This document shows, in pieces, positions 1 through 7,690 of a stretch of DNA of 19,338 bases (position 1 is the first letter of the stretch; each line of letters begins with the position of its first letter). The stretch is from JBQCEE01 sp051960575. Its GTDB lineage: Bacteria > Actinomycetota > Actinomycetes > Mycobacteriales > Jatrophihabitantaceae. The stretch covers positions 1-19,338 of the forward strand of contig NZ_JBQCEE010000164.1 in NCBI RefSeq assembly GCF_051960575.1. Reading direction: 5' to 3'. The position numbers and the translations under genes were made by a program. The notes beneath the pieces were generated by a model. The model ran no database searches. It saw nothing but the letters and a program-made list of their open reading frames with translations, and had not been told where the DNA came from.

Positions 1-2
1 GG

Positions 3-971
3 TTGGGGACGTTGCTGGGATTGGACGACCGGCCGGGGGAGGTGGCCGGGTGGGGTCCGGTGCCGGCGTCGGTGGCGCGTGCGTTGGTGGCACGGCAGCA
101 GCGGTGTGCGTGGCGCTTCGGGGTGCATGACGAGGGCGGGTGGCTGGTGTTCGACGGCCTGACCCGGCGCCGCGCCATGCCCGCTGGCGCCGTCCCACTC
201 GGTGCCGACGCCGGCGCCGATGCCGGCTCGCGGGGCGCCGAGGGTGGTCCGACCGGCGGTGGGGCGCCGAAGGTGGACGGGGTGGTGGAGATCCATCTGC
301 CGCTCGACTGGGTGAACGCGGGCGGCGGCTCGCCGTTCGTCCTGCCGACGTCCGTGTCCGACCCCTCGGGATGGACAGCTGTCCTGGCCGACATCGCCGG
401 GCAGGTCGCGACGGCCGGGCCGATCGTCCAGGACGCTGCTGCGCGGTTCCCAGGTCGGCCGTTGCGGCGGCGAACCGAGATGGTCTACCGGTGGTGCCTG
501 TTCCCGGGCTGCCGCCGTCCGGCGCGCTGGTGCGACATCGACCACCGCACCGAATGGGCCAGAGGCGGCAGGACCGTGGAGATCAATCTCGGGCCGGAGT
601 GCCGGCATGATCATGTGAACAAGTCCGAGCGGGGCTGGCGGCTGATCCGCACCGGGCCGCGGTCGTTCTGCTGGATCAGCCCGTACCGGCGGCGCCACCA
701 CGTCCAGGCGCCACGGCTGGTCGAACCGGCCCTCACGCCGCCCCGCACGCCCGGACCGGGCGCCACCACGCGGAGCGGCGCCGGGCAGGACGGGATCGAC
801 GGCTCCGACGGGTACGACGGGAGTGGCCCGGCCGTCAACCCCGCGGGCGAACCGTCGATCTGGGCCCACGACGTCCCGGCCGACGGCGGTCGCCGTTCGA
901 CGGTGGATGGTGCCGAACCGGGCAGGCCGACAGCCGAGCGGGAGGTCGACGACGAGGCGGCGCCCTTCTGA
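3..971 (+). CDS. HNH endonuclease-domain protein (DUF222/13E12-like), 5'-partial
   Basis: The reading frame is open from the left edge, so the true start and most of the N-terminal DUF222-type region probably lie outside the window; a TTG at 3 is only the first possible start here. Numbering from that TTG, the HNH nuclease core is clear: Cys165 and Cys170 (a CxxxxC pair), then D180-H181, W185, G188-G189, N195, C200 and H204, matching the C-x4-C...DxDH...W..GG.T...NL..CR.DH pattern of this family. The C-terminal stretch of about 90 residues is Gly/Pro/Arg-rich and looks disordered. Such proteins are numerous in actinobacterial genomes and are often linked to 13E12 repeats; most have no proven biological role. 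It ends 127 bp before glnA2 and is not obviously co-transcribed with it. The family call is firm; the function (DNA cleavage) is inferred from the domain only. Confidence 0.85.
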   Translation: MGTLLGLDDRPGEVAGWGPVPASVARALVARQQRCAWRFGVHDEGGWLVFDGLTRRRAMPAGAVPLGADAGADAGSRGAEGGPTGGGAPKVDGVVEIHLPLDWVNAGGGSPFVLPTSVSDPSGWTAVLADIAGQVATAGPIVQDAAARFPGRPLRRRTEMVYRWCLFPGCRRPARWCDIDHRTEWARGGRTVEINLGPECRHDHVNKSERGWRLIRTGPRSFCWISPYRRRHHVQAPRLVEPALTPPRTPGPGATTRSGAGQDGIDGSDGYDGSGPAVNPAGEPSIWAHDVPADGGRRSTVDGAEPGRPTAEREVDDEAAPF

Positions 972-1064
972 ACGGCCCGGCCAGCGTCCGCGCCCGCCCC
1001 CCATCACCCGTTTCAGTCGCTCGCGGGCGAAGACCCGAGACGTGCCGGGGCGCGCGCGGAGAAC

Positions 1065-1098
1065 GTCCGCGGACACATCGCGCGGCTAGGCTGACCCG
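1065..1098 (+). promoter_or_regulatory. Leaderless-type promoter of glnA2, with palindrome over the -35 region
   Basis: A TAGGCT hexamer at 1087-1092 fits the actinobacterial -10 pattern TAnnnT and lies exactly 6 nt before the GTG start at 1099, as expected when transcription begins at the start codon. No ribosome-binding site precedes the GTG. The perfect palindrome GTCCGCGGAC at 1065-1074 covers the place of a -35 element (17-nt spacer from 1070 to 1086), so it could be an operator; no TTGACA-like -35 is visible. Confidence 0.6.
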
Positions 1099-2454
1099 GT
1101 GGATCGTCAACAGGAATTCGTCCTCCGCACCATGGAGGAGCGGCAGATCCGCTTCGTGCGGCTCTGGTTCACCGACGTGCTCGGTACACTGAAGTCGGTG
1201 GCGGTCGCGCCGGCCGAACTCGACAGCGCGTTCGAGGAGGGCATCGGCTTCGACGGGTCGGCGATCGAGGGGTTCACCCGGGCGTCCGAGTCCGACATGC
1301 TGGCCCGGCCCGACCCAGCGACCTTCCAGATCCTGCCGGGCGCGCAGGGTACGGCCGAGTCCGCGCGGATGTTCTGCGACATCCAGATGCCGGACGGTTC
1401 ACCGTCGTGGGCCGACCCGCGCTACGTGCTGCGGCGGGCGCTGTCGAAGGCGGCCGAACGCGGCTTCACCTTCTACACCCACCCGGAGATCGAGTTCTTC
1501 CTGCTGAAGAACCGTCCGAGCGACGGGTCGGAGCCGCAGCCGATCGACAACGGCGGCTACTTCGACATGACCTCGCACGACGTCGCGCACGACTTCCGGC
1601 GCGCCGCCGTCGGCGCCCTCGAAGGGCTCGGCATCTCGGTCGAGTTCAGCCACCACGAGGTCGCGCCCGGCCAGCAGGAGATCGACCTGCGCTACGCCGA
1701 CGCGCTGTCGATGGCCGACAACATCATGACGTTCCGGCACGTGGTGAAGGAGGTCGCCATCGCGCACGGCGCGCACGCCACCTTCATGCCGAAGCCGTTC
1801 CGGCACCAGCCGGGATCCGGGATGCACACGCACCTGTCGCTGTTCGAGGGCGACCGGAACGCCTTCCACGACCCGTCCGACGAGCTGTTCCTGTCAAAGA
1901 CGGCGCGGGCGTTCATCGCCGGCCTGCTCACGCACGCCCGCGAGATCACCGCGGTCACCAACCAGTGGGTGAACAGCTACAAGCGGCTCTGGGGCTACAG
2001 CGCCCCGGGCGCGCTCGTCGAGGCGCCGACCTTCGTCTGCTGGGGGCACGCGAATCGGTCCGCGCTGGTGCGCGTGCCGATGTACAAGCCGGGGAAGGCG
2101 AACTCGACCCGCGTCGAGATGCGCTCGCTCGACTCGGCCTGCAACCCCTACCTCGCCTTCGCGCTGCTGCTCGCCGCCGGGCTCAAGGGCATCGAGGAGG
2201 GCTACGAGCTGCCGCCGGGCGCCGAGGACGACGTCTGGTCCCTGTCCGACACCGAGCGCCGCGCCCTCGGCTACGACGAACTGCCGCACAACCTCGCCGA
2301 CGCGCTGCGGGCGATGGAGAACTCCGAGCTGGTCGCCGAGACGCTCGGTGAGCACGTCTTCGACTACTTCCTGCGCAACAAGCGCGAGGAGTGGATCGAG
2401 TACCGCGCCGAGGTCAGCCCGTTCGAGCTGCGGCGTTACCTGCCGATCCTGTAG
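1099..2454 (+). CDS. glnA2: Glutamine synthetase-like enzyme GlnA2 (possible gamma-glutamylpolyamine synthetase)
   Basis: A 451-residue class I glutamine synthetase family enzyme. It would ligate an amine or ammonia to the gamma-carboxyl of glutamate with ATP in the cytoplasm. The N-terminus (MDRQQEFVLRTMEERQIRF) and the region at residues 45-58 (FEEGIGFDGSAIEGF-type) are typical of actinobacterial GlnA2, as are the catalytic-domain motifs: the KPF...GSGMHTHLS nucleotide/glutamate-binding stretch near residues 230-245, VNSYKRLW, NRSALVRVP, and RSLDSACNPYLAFA. The start is the GTG placed just after a leaderless -10 box. The GlnA2 assignment also rests on linkage to glnE downstream, as in Mycobacterium. 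In Streptomyces coelicolor, GlnA2 has been reported to act on polyamines, so true glutamine synthesis should not be assumed. Tyr392, in LGYDELP, sits where adenylylated glutamine synthetases carry the target tyrosine. The family call is very secure; substrate choice is open. Confidence 0.93.
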   Translation: MDRQQEFVLRTMEERQIRFVRLWFTDVLGTLKSVAVAPAELDSAFEEGIGFDGSAIEGFTRASESDMLARPDPATFQILPGAQGTAESARMFCDIQMPDGSPSWADPRYVLRRALSKAAERGFTFYTHPEIEFFLLKNRPSDGSEPQPIDNGGYFDMTSHDVAHDFRRAAVGALEGLGISVEFSHHEVAPGQQEIDLRYADALSMADNIMTFRHVVKEVAIAHGAHATFMPKPFRHQPGSGMHTHLSLFEGDRNAFHDPSDELFLSKTARAFIAGLLTHAREITAVTNQWVNSYKRLWGYSAPGALVEAPTFVCWGHANRSALVRVPMYKPGKANSTRVEMRSLDSACNPYLAFALLLAAGLKGIEEGYELPPGAEDDVWSLSDTERRALGYDELPHNLADALRAMENSELVAETLGEHVFDYFLRNKREEWIEYRAEVSPFELRRYLPIL

Positions 2455-2487
2455 CCGGGGACGCGCGAGGCAGGCCGGGACAGCACG

Positions 2488-2517
2488 AGGGCCGGGGAGC
2501 GGTTGCTCCTCGGCCCT
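2488..2517. terminator. Bidirectional hairpin terminator after glnA2
   Basis: Arms at 2488-2500 and 2505-2517 form a 13-bp stem, with one G-U pair in the plus-strand transcript, and a 4-nt loop (GGTT). It lies 34 nt after the glnA2 stop and 25 nt beyond the stop of the minus-strand small gene, so it can serve both. There is no clear T-tract, as is common in actinobacteria. Confidence 0.75.
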
Positions 2518-2541
2518 GTCGTCCGTCGCCGTGCGTCGCCG

Positions 2542-2706
2542 TCAGAAGAGGCGGCCGCCGACGAAGCGCGAGTCGGACGCCGCGGCGGCGATGAGCTCGT
2601 CGCGCATCGCCGGCGAGGCGGTGCGCAGCACGCGCGCGAGTTCGGCGTCGTTGCGGCGCTGCCGCAGCGCGCGACGGAGATTGCCCATGCGGTGGTTCTG
2701 CTTCAT
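2542..2706 (-). CDS. Small basic hypothetical protein (54 aa)
   Basis: A 54-residue protein on the minus strand beginning MKQNHRMGNLRRALRQRRN and ending in RFVGGRLF. The ATG at 2706 is preferred over an upstream start at 2760 because AAGGAAG lies just upstream of it with normal spacing, and because the extra upstream residues are low-quality Pro/Ala/Thr sequence. The first half is Arg-rich and helical; the second (SPAMRDELIAAAAS) is a plausible short amphipathic helix. No signal peptide, membrane segment or cysteine is present. Small proteins of this look (RRALRQRRN...A..MRDEL) are common in actinobacteria and uncharacterised; this resemblance is from memory. It converges with glnA2 on a shared hairpin and diverges from the amidotransferase gene. 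A nucleic-acid-binding role would be a guess. Confidence 0.7.
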   Translation of the reverse strand: MKQNHRMGNLRRALRQRRNDAELARVLRTASPAMRDELIAAAASDSRFVGGRLF

Positions 2707-2880
2707 TGCTGTCTTCCTTTCCGGCGCCGTTGCCGGTGCTCTGCTTGTCTGGCTACCCATCGGTCACCAACGCACATTGCCAAGCGAAGATGCCGAGAAG
2801 TGGGCAACGACACGTTCGACATCGCCGAAGGTTGGCCGGATTGCCCAGACGGCATCACCACGACCGTCATCCGCTCTCAC

Positions 2881-2892
2881 TAGGCTGGCGGC
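2881..2892 (+). promoter_or_regulatory. Leaderless-type promoter of the amidotransferase-glnE unit
   Basis: TAGGCT at 2881-2886 followed by exactly 6 nt and the GTG at 2893. The hexamer and spacing are identical to those before glnA2. No Shine-Dalgarno sequence precedes the GTG. The upstream stretch 2707-2880, shared with the divergent small gene, shows no other convincing element. Confidence 0.65.
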
Positions 2893-3759
2893 GTGCGCGT
2901 GCTGGTGGTCGAGAACGCGCCGTCCGATCCGGTCGGGCGGCTGGGCGAGTGGTTGACCGGCGCCGGTCTCGAGCTCGACGTCCGCACCCCGAGCACGCTC
3001 CCGACCGATTTGGACGAGCACGCCGGGCTCGTCGTGCTCGGCATGCCCGGATCGGCCCACGACGCGCAGTACCGCGCCGTGCTCGACCTGCTCCGCGCCG
3101 CCGTCGCCGCCGAACGGCCGACCCTCGGCATCTGCGGCGGCGCCCAGCTGCTCGCCGTCGCGCACGGGGGGCGGGTCGAACCGAACCCGGAGGGCCCGGA
3201 ACTCGGCGCGCACCTCGTCGCCAAGCGCTCCGCCGCGGCCGGCGACCCGCTGTTCGGCCCGCTGCCGATCACCCCGGACGTGATCCAGTGGCACTGGGAC
3301 GCGATCACCGAACTGCCACCCGGTGCCCGCCAGCTCGCGTCCTCACCGTTCACCGAGCACCAGGCCTTCCGGCTCGGCCGGCTGGCGTGGGGCATCCAGT
3401 TCCACATCGAGACGCCACCCGAGGTCGTGCGCGCGTGGGCCGCCCAGGACGCGCCGCGCCTCGCCGAACACGACCTCGGCACGATCCTCGCGCGGGTCGA
3501 GGCCGCCGACGCCGACGTCGTCGAGGTCTGGCAGCCGTTCGCGGTCGCCTTCGCCGACGTCGTGCGCGCCCCGCAGTCGGTCGTCGCCCCCCGCGGCGCC
3601 GCGACGACGACGGCCGGGCCGATCACCGACCCCGCCGCGATCCGTGCCGCGTTGGCCGCCGAGGCTGCTGCCGCCCACGGCTCGCGCGCCGCGGTGTCGC
3701 AGCCGATGCCGTTGCCGCTGCCCACCCTGCGTCCCGGCCCGCCGTCCGAGCGTGGCTGA
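2893..3759 (+). CDS. Class I glutamine amidotransferase (GATase1) family protein
   Basis: A 288-residue cytoplasmic protein with a complete type 1 glutamine amidotransferase domain over roughly residues 1-225. The nucleophile elbow is LGICGGAQLLA with Cys81, and the His-x-Glu dyad is in IQFHIETPPEV with His171 and Glu173, so the glutaminase triad is intact. It resembles the GMP synthase-type stand-alone amidotransferases, but there is no synthetase domain and no partner subunit next to it, so the acceptor is unknown. The GTG start follows a leaderless -10 box at the proper distance. Its last 8 nt (GTGGCTGA) overlap the start of glnE, which indicates translational coupling and an involvement in glutamine or nitrogen balance. 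The C-terminal 60 residues are Ala/Pro-rich and probably flexible. The family call is strong; the physiological reaction is not known. Confidence 0.88.
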   Translation: MRVLVVENAPSDPVGRLGEWLTGAGLELDVRTPSTLPTDLDEHAGLVVLGMPGSAHDAQYRAVLDLLRAAVAAERPTLGICGGAQLLAVAHGGRVEPNPEGPELGAHLVAKRSAAAGDPLFGPLPITPDVIQWHWDAITELPPGARQLASSPFTEHQAFRLGRLAWGIQFHIETPPEVVRAWAAQDAPRLAEHDLGTILARVEAADADVVEVWQPFAVAFADVVRAPQSVVAPRGAATTTAGPITDPAAIRAALAAEAAAAHGSRAAVSQPMPLPLPTLRPGPPSERG

Positions 3760-6700
3760 CCTCGTCCGTCGGCCGCCGACCGGACGTGGTGCCACCCGGC
3801 TGGCGCGGCAGTCGTTCGCCGACCCCGAGCGGGCCGCCGCCCTGCTCGCCGAGCCGCCCCTGTCGTGGTGGAGTGCCGAGGACCACGAACCGACGTCACC
3901 CGGCGCCGCAATCGCGATCGCGGCGCTGGGCCGCAGCGCCGACCCCGACGCCGCGCTCGCCGCGCTGAGCTGGGCGGTCGACGTCGCCGGCACCGAACTG
4001 CGGGACGCGATCGAGCAGGACGCCGACATGCGCGCCCGTGTGACGAACCTGCTCGGCATCTGCAGCGAGCTGACACCGCACCTGCAGCGGCATCCGGCTG
4101 ACTGGCACGCGCTCGTCGGCGAGCTCGACCTCGCCGGCGCCGGGCCACGCATCCTCGCCGCCGTCGGCGCCGACCCGGCCGACCCGGTCACCGGCACGCA
4201 CGGCACCGTCGCGACCGTCACCGGCCCGGACGCGGTCGTCGCGCTGCGCGACGCCTACCGGCGCGAACTGTTCGCCCTCGCGGCGCGCGACGTCGCCGGT
4301 GAGCTGCCGATCGAGGTGACCACCGCCGGGCTCGCCGACCTCGCCGGCCACGTGTTGCAGGCCGCGCTCGCCGTCGCGGCCGCGCAGCGCACCGAGCGCG
4401 ACGCGCCCTGCCGCCTCGCGATCATCGCGATGGGCAAGACCGGCGGCCGCGAGCTCAACTACGTCTCGGACGTCGACGTCGTGTTCGTCGCCGAACCCGC
4501 CGACGGCGCCGACCCCGAGCGTGCGCTCGCCACCGCCACCCGGCTCGCCGGCGAGATGATGCAGCTCTGCCGCGCCGCGGCGTGGGAGGTCGACGCCGCC
4601 CTGCGTCCCGAGGGCAAGGACGGCCCGCTGGTGCGCACCCTCGCGAGCCACGAGGCCTACTACCGCCGCTGGGCGAGCACCTGGGAGTTCCAGGCGCTGC
4701 TCAAGGCGCGACCGATCGCGGGGGACCTCGAGCTCGGTGCGGCCTACCGGGAGGCGATCGCGCCGCTGGTCTGGCGGGCCGCCGAACGCGCCGACTTCCT
4801 CGCCGAGGTGCGGGCGATGCGGCAGCGGGTCGTCGAGCACATCCCGGTCGAGGTCGCCGACCGCGAGATCAAGCTCGGACGCGGCGGCCTGCGCGACGTC
4901 GAGTTCGCCGTGCAGCTGCTGCAGCTCGTGCACGGTCGCGTCGACGAGACCCTGCGCGTCGGGTCGACCCTCGGCGCGCTCGACGCCCTGCGCGACGGCG
5001 GCTACGTCGGCCGCGACGACGCGCTGTCGCTGCGCGACGCCTACATCTTCCTGCGCTGGGCCGAGCACCGGTTGCAGCTGCGCAAACTGCGGCGCACCCA
5101 CGTCATCCCGGCCGATCCCGCCGCGGTCGCCTGGCTCGCCCGGGCGATGGGCTACCGGCCCGACGCCCGCGGCGACGTCCGCGCCGTCTTCGAGGCCGAG
5201 TGGTCGCTGCACGCCCGCGAGGTGCGGCGGCTGCACGAGAAGCTGTTCTTCCGCCCGCTGCTCGAGGCCGTCGCCCGCGTGCCGACGGAGGAACTGCGGC
5301 TGACACCGGCCGAGGCGGGCCGGCGGCTGGCGGCCCTCGGCTTCGCCGACCCGCAGGCGGCGCTGCGGCACATCGAGTCGCTGACGTCAGGACTGTCGCG
5401 GCGGGCGCAGATCCAGCGCGCGCTGCTGCCGGTCCTGCTGTCGCAGTTCGCCGACGCCCCCGACCCGGACGCCGGCCTGCTGGCCTACCGCCGCGTGTCC
5501 GAGGAGCTCGGCGCCACCCCGTGGTACCTGCGGTCGCTGCGCGACGAGGGCACGATCGCCCCGCGGCTCGCGACCCTGCTCGGCACCAGCCGATACGTGG
5601 CCCGCATGCTCGGCCGCGCACCCGAGGCGCTGCAGCTGCTCGGCGACGACGACCAGCTGCGCCCGCGCGCGCCGGAGGAGATCCTCGCCGCGATGCGCGA
5701 GTCGGCCGCGCGGCAGCGTGACGCGTCCGCCGCCGTCTACGTCGTGCGCGGGGTGCGGCGGCAGGAGCTGCTGCGCACGGCGTTCGCCGACCTGCTCGGC
5801 GTCACCGACGTCGTCGAGGTGTGCCGCGCCCTGAGCGCGACCACCGGCGCCACGCTCGAGGTGGCGCTCGCCGTCGCGCTGCGCGACGTGGCCGCGCGCC
5901 ACCAGCTCGACGAGCTGCCGCTGCGGTTCGCCATCATCGCGATGGGCCGGCTCGGCGGGGACGAGGTGGGCTACGGCTCCGACGCGGACGTCATGTTCGT
6001 GCACGAGGCGACGACGGGCGACGAGGCCGTGGCGAGCAGCCTCGCGCACGACGTCGCCGGCCGGCTGCGCGCCCTGCTCGGTGCGCCGTCGTCGGTCGAC
6101 CCACCCCTCGAGGTCGACGCCGGCCTGCGCCCGGAGGGCCGCAGCGGCGCGCTCGTGCGCTCGCTCGCCTCGTACGCGCAGTACTACGTCCGCTGGTCGC
6201 AACCGTGGGAGGCGCAGGCGCTGCTGCGCGCCCGGCCGGTCGCCGGCGACGCCGACCTCGGCCGCCGCTTCGTCGAGCTCATCGATCCCGTGCGGTACCC
6301 GGCGGGCGGCCTGGCCCAGGACGACCTGCTCGAGATCCGCCGCATCAAGGGGCGGGTCGACGACGAGCGCCTGCCTCGCGGCGCGGACCGCACCACCCAC
6401 ACCAAGCTCGGACGCGGCGGGCTGGCCGACATCGAGTGGACGGTGCAACTGCTGCAGCTCGCGCACGGCGCAGCCGTGCCGGCCCTGCGCACCACGCGCA
6501 CGCTCGATGCGCTCGCCGCGGCCGAGGAGGCGGGCCTGCTCACCGGCGCCCAGGTGGAGCCGCTCGCAGCTGCGTGGCGGCTGGCCACCCGGGTGCGCAA
6601 CGCGCTCGTGCTCGTGCGCGACCGTCCCGAGGACCAGTTGCCGACACTCGGGCCGGCGCTCATCGCCGTCGGCCGGTCGCTCGGCTACCCGCCGGGCTTC

Positions 6701-6805
6701 GACCCGGGCCAGCTGGTCGACGACTACCGGCGCACCGCCCGCCGCGCCCGCCGGGTGGTCGAGGAGGTCTTCTACGGGTCAGGTGTGTCGACCGGCGCGA
6801 CGTAG
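3752..6805 (+). CDS. glnE: Bifunctional glutamine synthetase adenylyltransferase/deadenylase
   Basis: A 1017-residue GlnE, close to the family size (994 residues in M. tuberculosis). It adds AMP to, and removes it from, a tyrosine of glutamine synthetase, controlled by PII and glutamine. Both nucleotidyltransferase halves are visible. The N-terminal deadenylylase has MGKTGGRELNY...SDVDV (Met227, Asp240, Asp242), with KLGRGGLRDVEF at about 374. The C-terminal adenylylase has MGRLGGDEVGY...SDADV (Met731, Asp744, Asp746), with KLGRGGLADIEW at about 885. The paired Asp residues of the G-x11-DxD signature are present in both, so both activities should be intact. The GTG at 3752 is chosen because it overlaps the amidotransferase stop; the frame stays open upstream only as antisense-like composition. 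Its 3' end overlaps the convergent PAP2 gene by 34 bp. Confidence 0.95.
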   Translation: MADLVRRPPTGRGATRLARQSFADPERAAALLAEPPLSWWSAEDHEPTSPGAAIAIAALGRSADPDAALAALSWAVDVAGTELRDAIEQDADMRARVTNLLGICSELTPHLQRHPADWHALVGELDLAGAGPRILAAVGADPADPVTGTHGTVATVTGPDAVVALRDAYRRELFALAARDVAGELPIEVTTAGLADLAGHVLQAALAVAAAQRTERDAPCRLAIIAMGKTGGRELNYVSDVDVVFVAEPADGADPERALATATRLAGEMMQLCRAAAWEVDAALRPEGKDGPLVRTLASHEAYYRRWASTWEFQALLKARPIAGDLELGAAYREAIAPLVWRAAERADFLAEVRAMRQRVVEHIPVEVADREIKLGRGGLRDVEFAVQLLQLVHGRVDETLRVGSTLGALDALRDGGYVGRDDALSLRDAYIFLRWAEHRLQLRKLRRTHVIPADPAAVAWLARAMGYRPDARGDVRAVFEAEWSLHAREVRRLHEKLFFRPLLEAVARVPTEELRLTPAEAGRRLAALGFADPQAALRHIESLTSGLSRRAQIQRALLPVLLSQFADAPDPDAGLLAYRRVSEELGATPWYLRSLRDEGTIAPRLATLLGTSRYVARMLGRAPEALQLLGDDDQLRPRAPEEILAAMRESAARQRDASAAVYVVRGVRRQELLRTAFADLLGVTDVVEVCRALSATTGATLEVALAVALRDVAARHQLDELPLRFAIIAMGRLGGDEVGYGSDADVMFVHEATTGDEAVASSLAHDVAGRLRALLGAPSSVDPPLEVDAGLRPEGRSGALVRSLASYAQYYVRWSQPWEAQALLRARPVAGDADLGRRFVELIDPVRYPAGGLAQDDLLEIRRIKGRVDDERLPRGADRTTHTKLGRGGLADIEWTVQLLQLAHGAAVPALRTTRTLDALAAAEEAGLLTGAQVEPLAAAWRLATRVRNALVLVRDRPEDQLPTLGPALIAVGRSLGYPPGFDPGQLVDDYRRTARRARRVVEEVFYGSGVSTGAT

Positions 6806-7572
6806 GCGCCGTGGCCGGACAGCAGGAACTGCACGCCGTAGCCGAGCATCAGCACCAGCACGCCGCCCACCGCGTCCAGGATGAAGTGGTTGGCCGACCC
6901 GACGATCACGGTGAGCGTCGCCACCGGGTACAGCAGCCCGAGCGCCCGCACCCAGGGCACGCGTGAGCAGACGTAGACGGAGTACCCGCACCAGACCGCC
7001 CACGCGATGTGCAGGCTCGGCATCGCGGCGAACTGGTTGCCGTGGCTGTAGAAGTTGTGCCCCGACAGTGACCCCCAGGTGTCGAAGCGGATCACCGTGT
7101 CGATGTAGCCGTACTGCGGCAGCAGCCGCGGGGGAGCGGTCGGGTAGAGGTAGAAGCCGACGAGCCCGATGAGCGTCGTGGCCACCAGCGCGGTGCGCGC
7201 CCCGCGGTAGATGGGCGCCCGCCGCACGAACAGCCAGATCATCACGCCGGGCGTGACGATGAAGTGCAGCGTCGCGTAGTAGTAGTCGAGGATCTGCGCA
7301 AGCCACTCGTGCCGGGCCACGAAGTGGTTGAACGACAGCTCGAAGTTGAGATGCAGGTCGTCCTGCAGGTGTTGGATGCTGCGCCCGTGCCGCAGCGCGA
7401 TCGAACGCTGCTCGGGCACGGCGTTGCGACCCAGGCTGTAGAGCCAGTAGCCGACCAGGATGATGACGACCTCCTGCCACCACAGCGGGCGTCGCCACCG
7501 GACGAGACGGTGCGGCAGCAGGCCGGTGAAGGCCCGGGGCCGCGCGCGCGTGATCGTCTGCGCGGTCGCCAT
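6772..7572 (-). CDS. PAP2-superfamily membrane protein (inositolphosphotransferase-like)
   Basis: A 266-residue integral membrane protein with about six hydrophobic segments. The PAP2 signature is clear: AAMPSLHIAWAVW with His188, and GSANHFILD with His229 and Asp233, giving the conserved PSLH and N-H-x3-D elements of the phosphatase/transferase active site. The long spacing and the aromatic-rich sequence (HNFYSHGNQFAAMPSLH) are like the PAP2_3 group that includes inositol-phosphorylceramide synthases; a role in lipid or polyprenyl phosphate metabolism at the outer face of the membrane is likely. The start at 7572 (MATAQTI) is chosen over an in-frame start at 7794 because the longer version would run through the divergent DUF2945 gene and adds sequence of poor quality. 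A CAGAAT hexamer lies exactly 6 nt before this ATG, a possible leaderless promoter. Substrate is unknown. Confidence 0.88.
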   Translation of the reverse strand: MATAQTITRARPRAFTGLLPHRLVRWRRPLWWQEVVIILVGYWLYSLGRNAVPEQRSIALRHGRSIQHLQDDLHLNFELSFNHFVARHEWLAQILDYYYATLHFIVTPGVMIWLFVRRAPIYRGARTALVATTLIGLVGFYLYPTAPPRLLPQYGYIDTVIRFDTWGSLSGHNFYSHGNQFAAMPSLHIAWAVWCGYSVYVCSRVPWVRALGLLYPVATLTVIVGSANHFILDAVGGVLVLMLGYGVQFLLSGHGAYVAPVDTPDP

Positions 7573-7584
7573 GGCGTCATTCTG
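7573..7584 (-). promoter_or_regulatory. Possible leaderless promoter of the PAP2 gene
   Basis: On the minus strand CAGAAT (7584-7579) is followed by 6 nt and the ATG at 7572. It keeps the A at position 2 and T at position 6 of the actinobacterial -10 hexamer but not the first T. No Shine-Dalgarno sequence is present, so leaderless translation is plausible. Confidence 0.35.
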
Positions 7585-7655
7585 GCACCGGCCACCCGAG
7601 AATCCGGTGATCACGGCGGTCCGGTGCCGTGCACAGGTTTGCCGCGATGCGACGG

Positions 7656-7690
7656 GTTCCGCACAGGATGTCCGTGGGTAGTCCAACGCC
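7656..7690 (+). promoter_or_regulatory. SigF/SigB-like promoter candidate of the DUF2945-DUF3140 unit
   Basis: GTTC at 7656-7659 and GGGTAG at 7676-7681 with a 16-nt spacer resemble the GTTT-N14-17-GGGTAT promoters of actinobacterial SigF/SigB stress sigma factors. The same spot can also be read as TAGTCC-N6-ATG, the leaderless layout used by genes in the left part of the window. Either reading puts the transcript start at or next to the ATG at 7691. Confidence 0.45.

Noticed and set aside
3323..3751. Upstream in-frame extension of glnE
   Set aside because: The region is occupied by the amidotransferase in another frame; the extension is Ser/Arg/Pro-rich, typical of a shadow frame.
3896..5371. 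Long minus-strand open frame opposite glnE, and similar ones at 5387-6466, 11881-13785 and 15141-16601
   Set aside because: They lie fully antisense to well-recognised genes; long antisense frames are normal at this G+C content and their proteins are Arg/Gly/Ala-rich without motifs.
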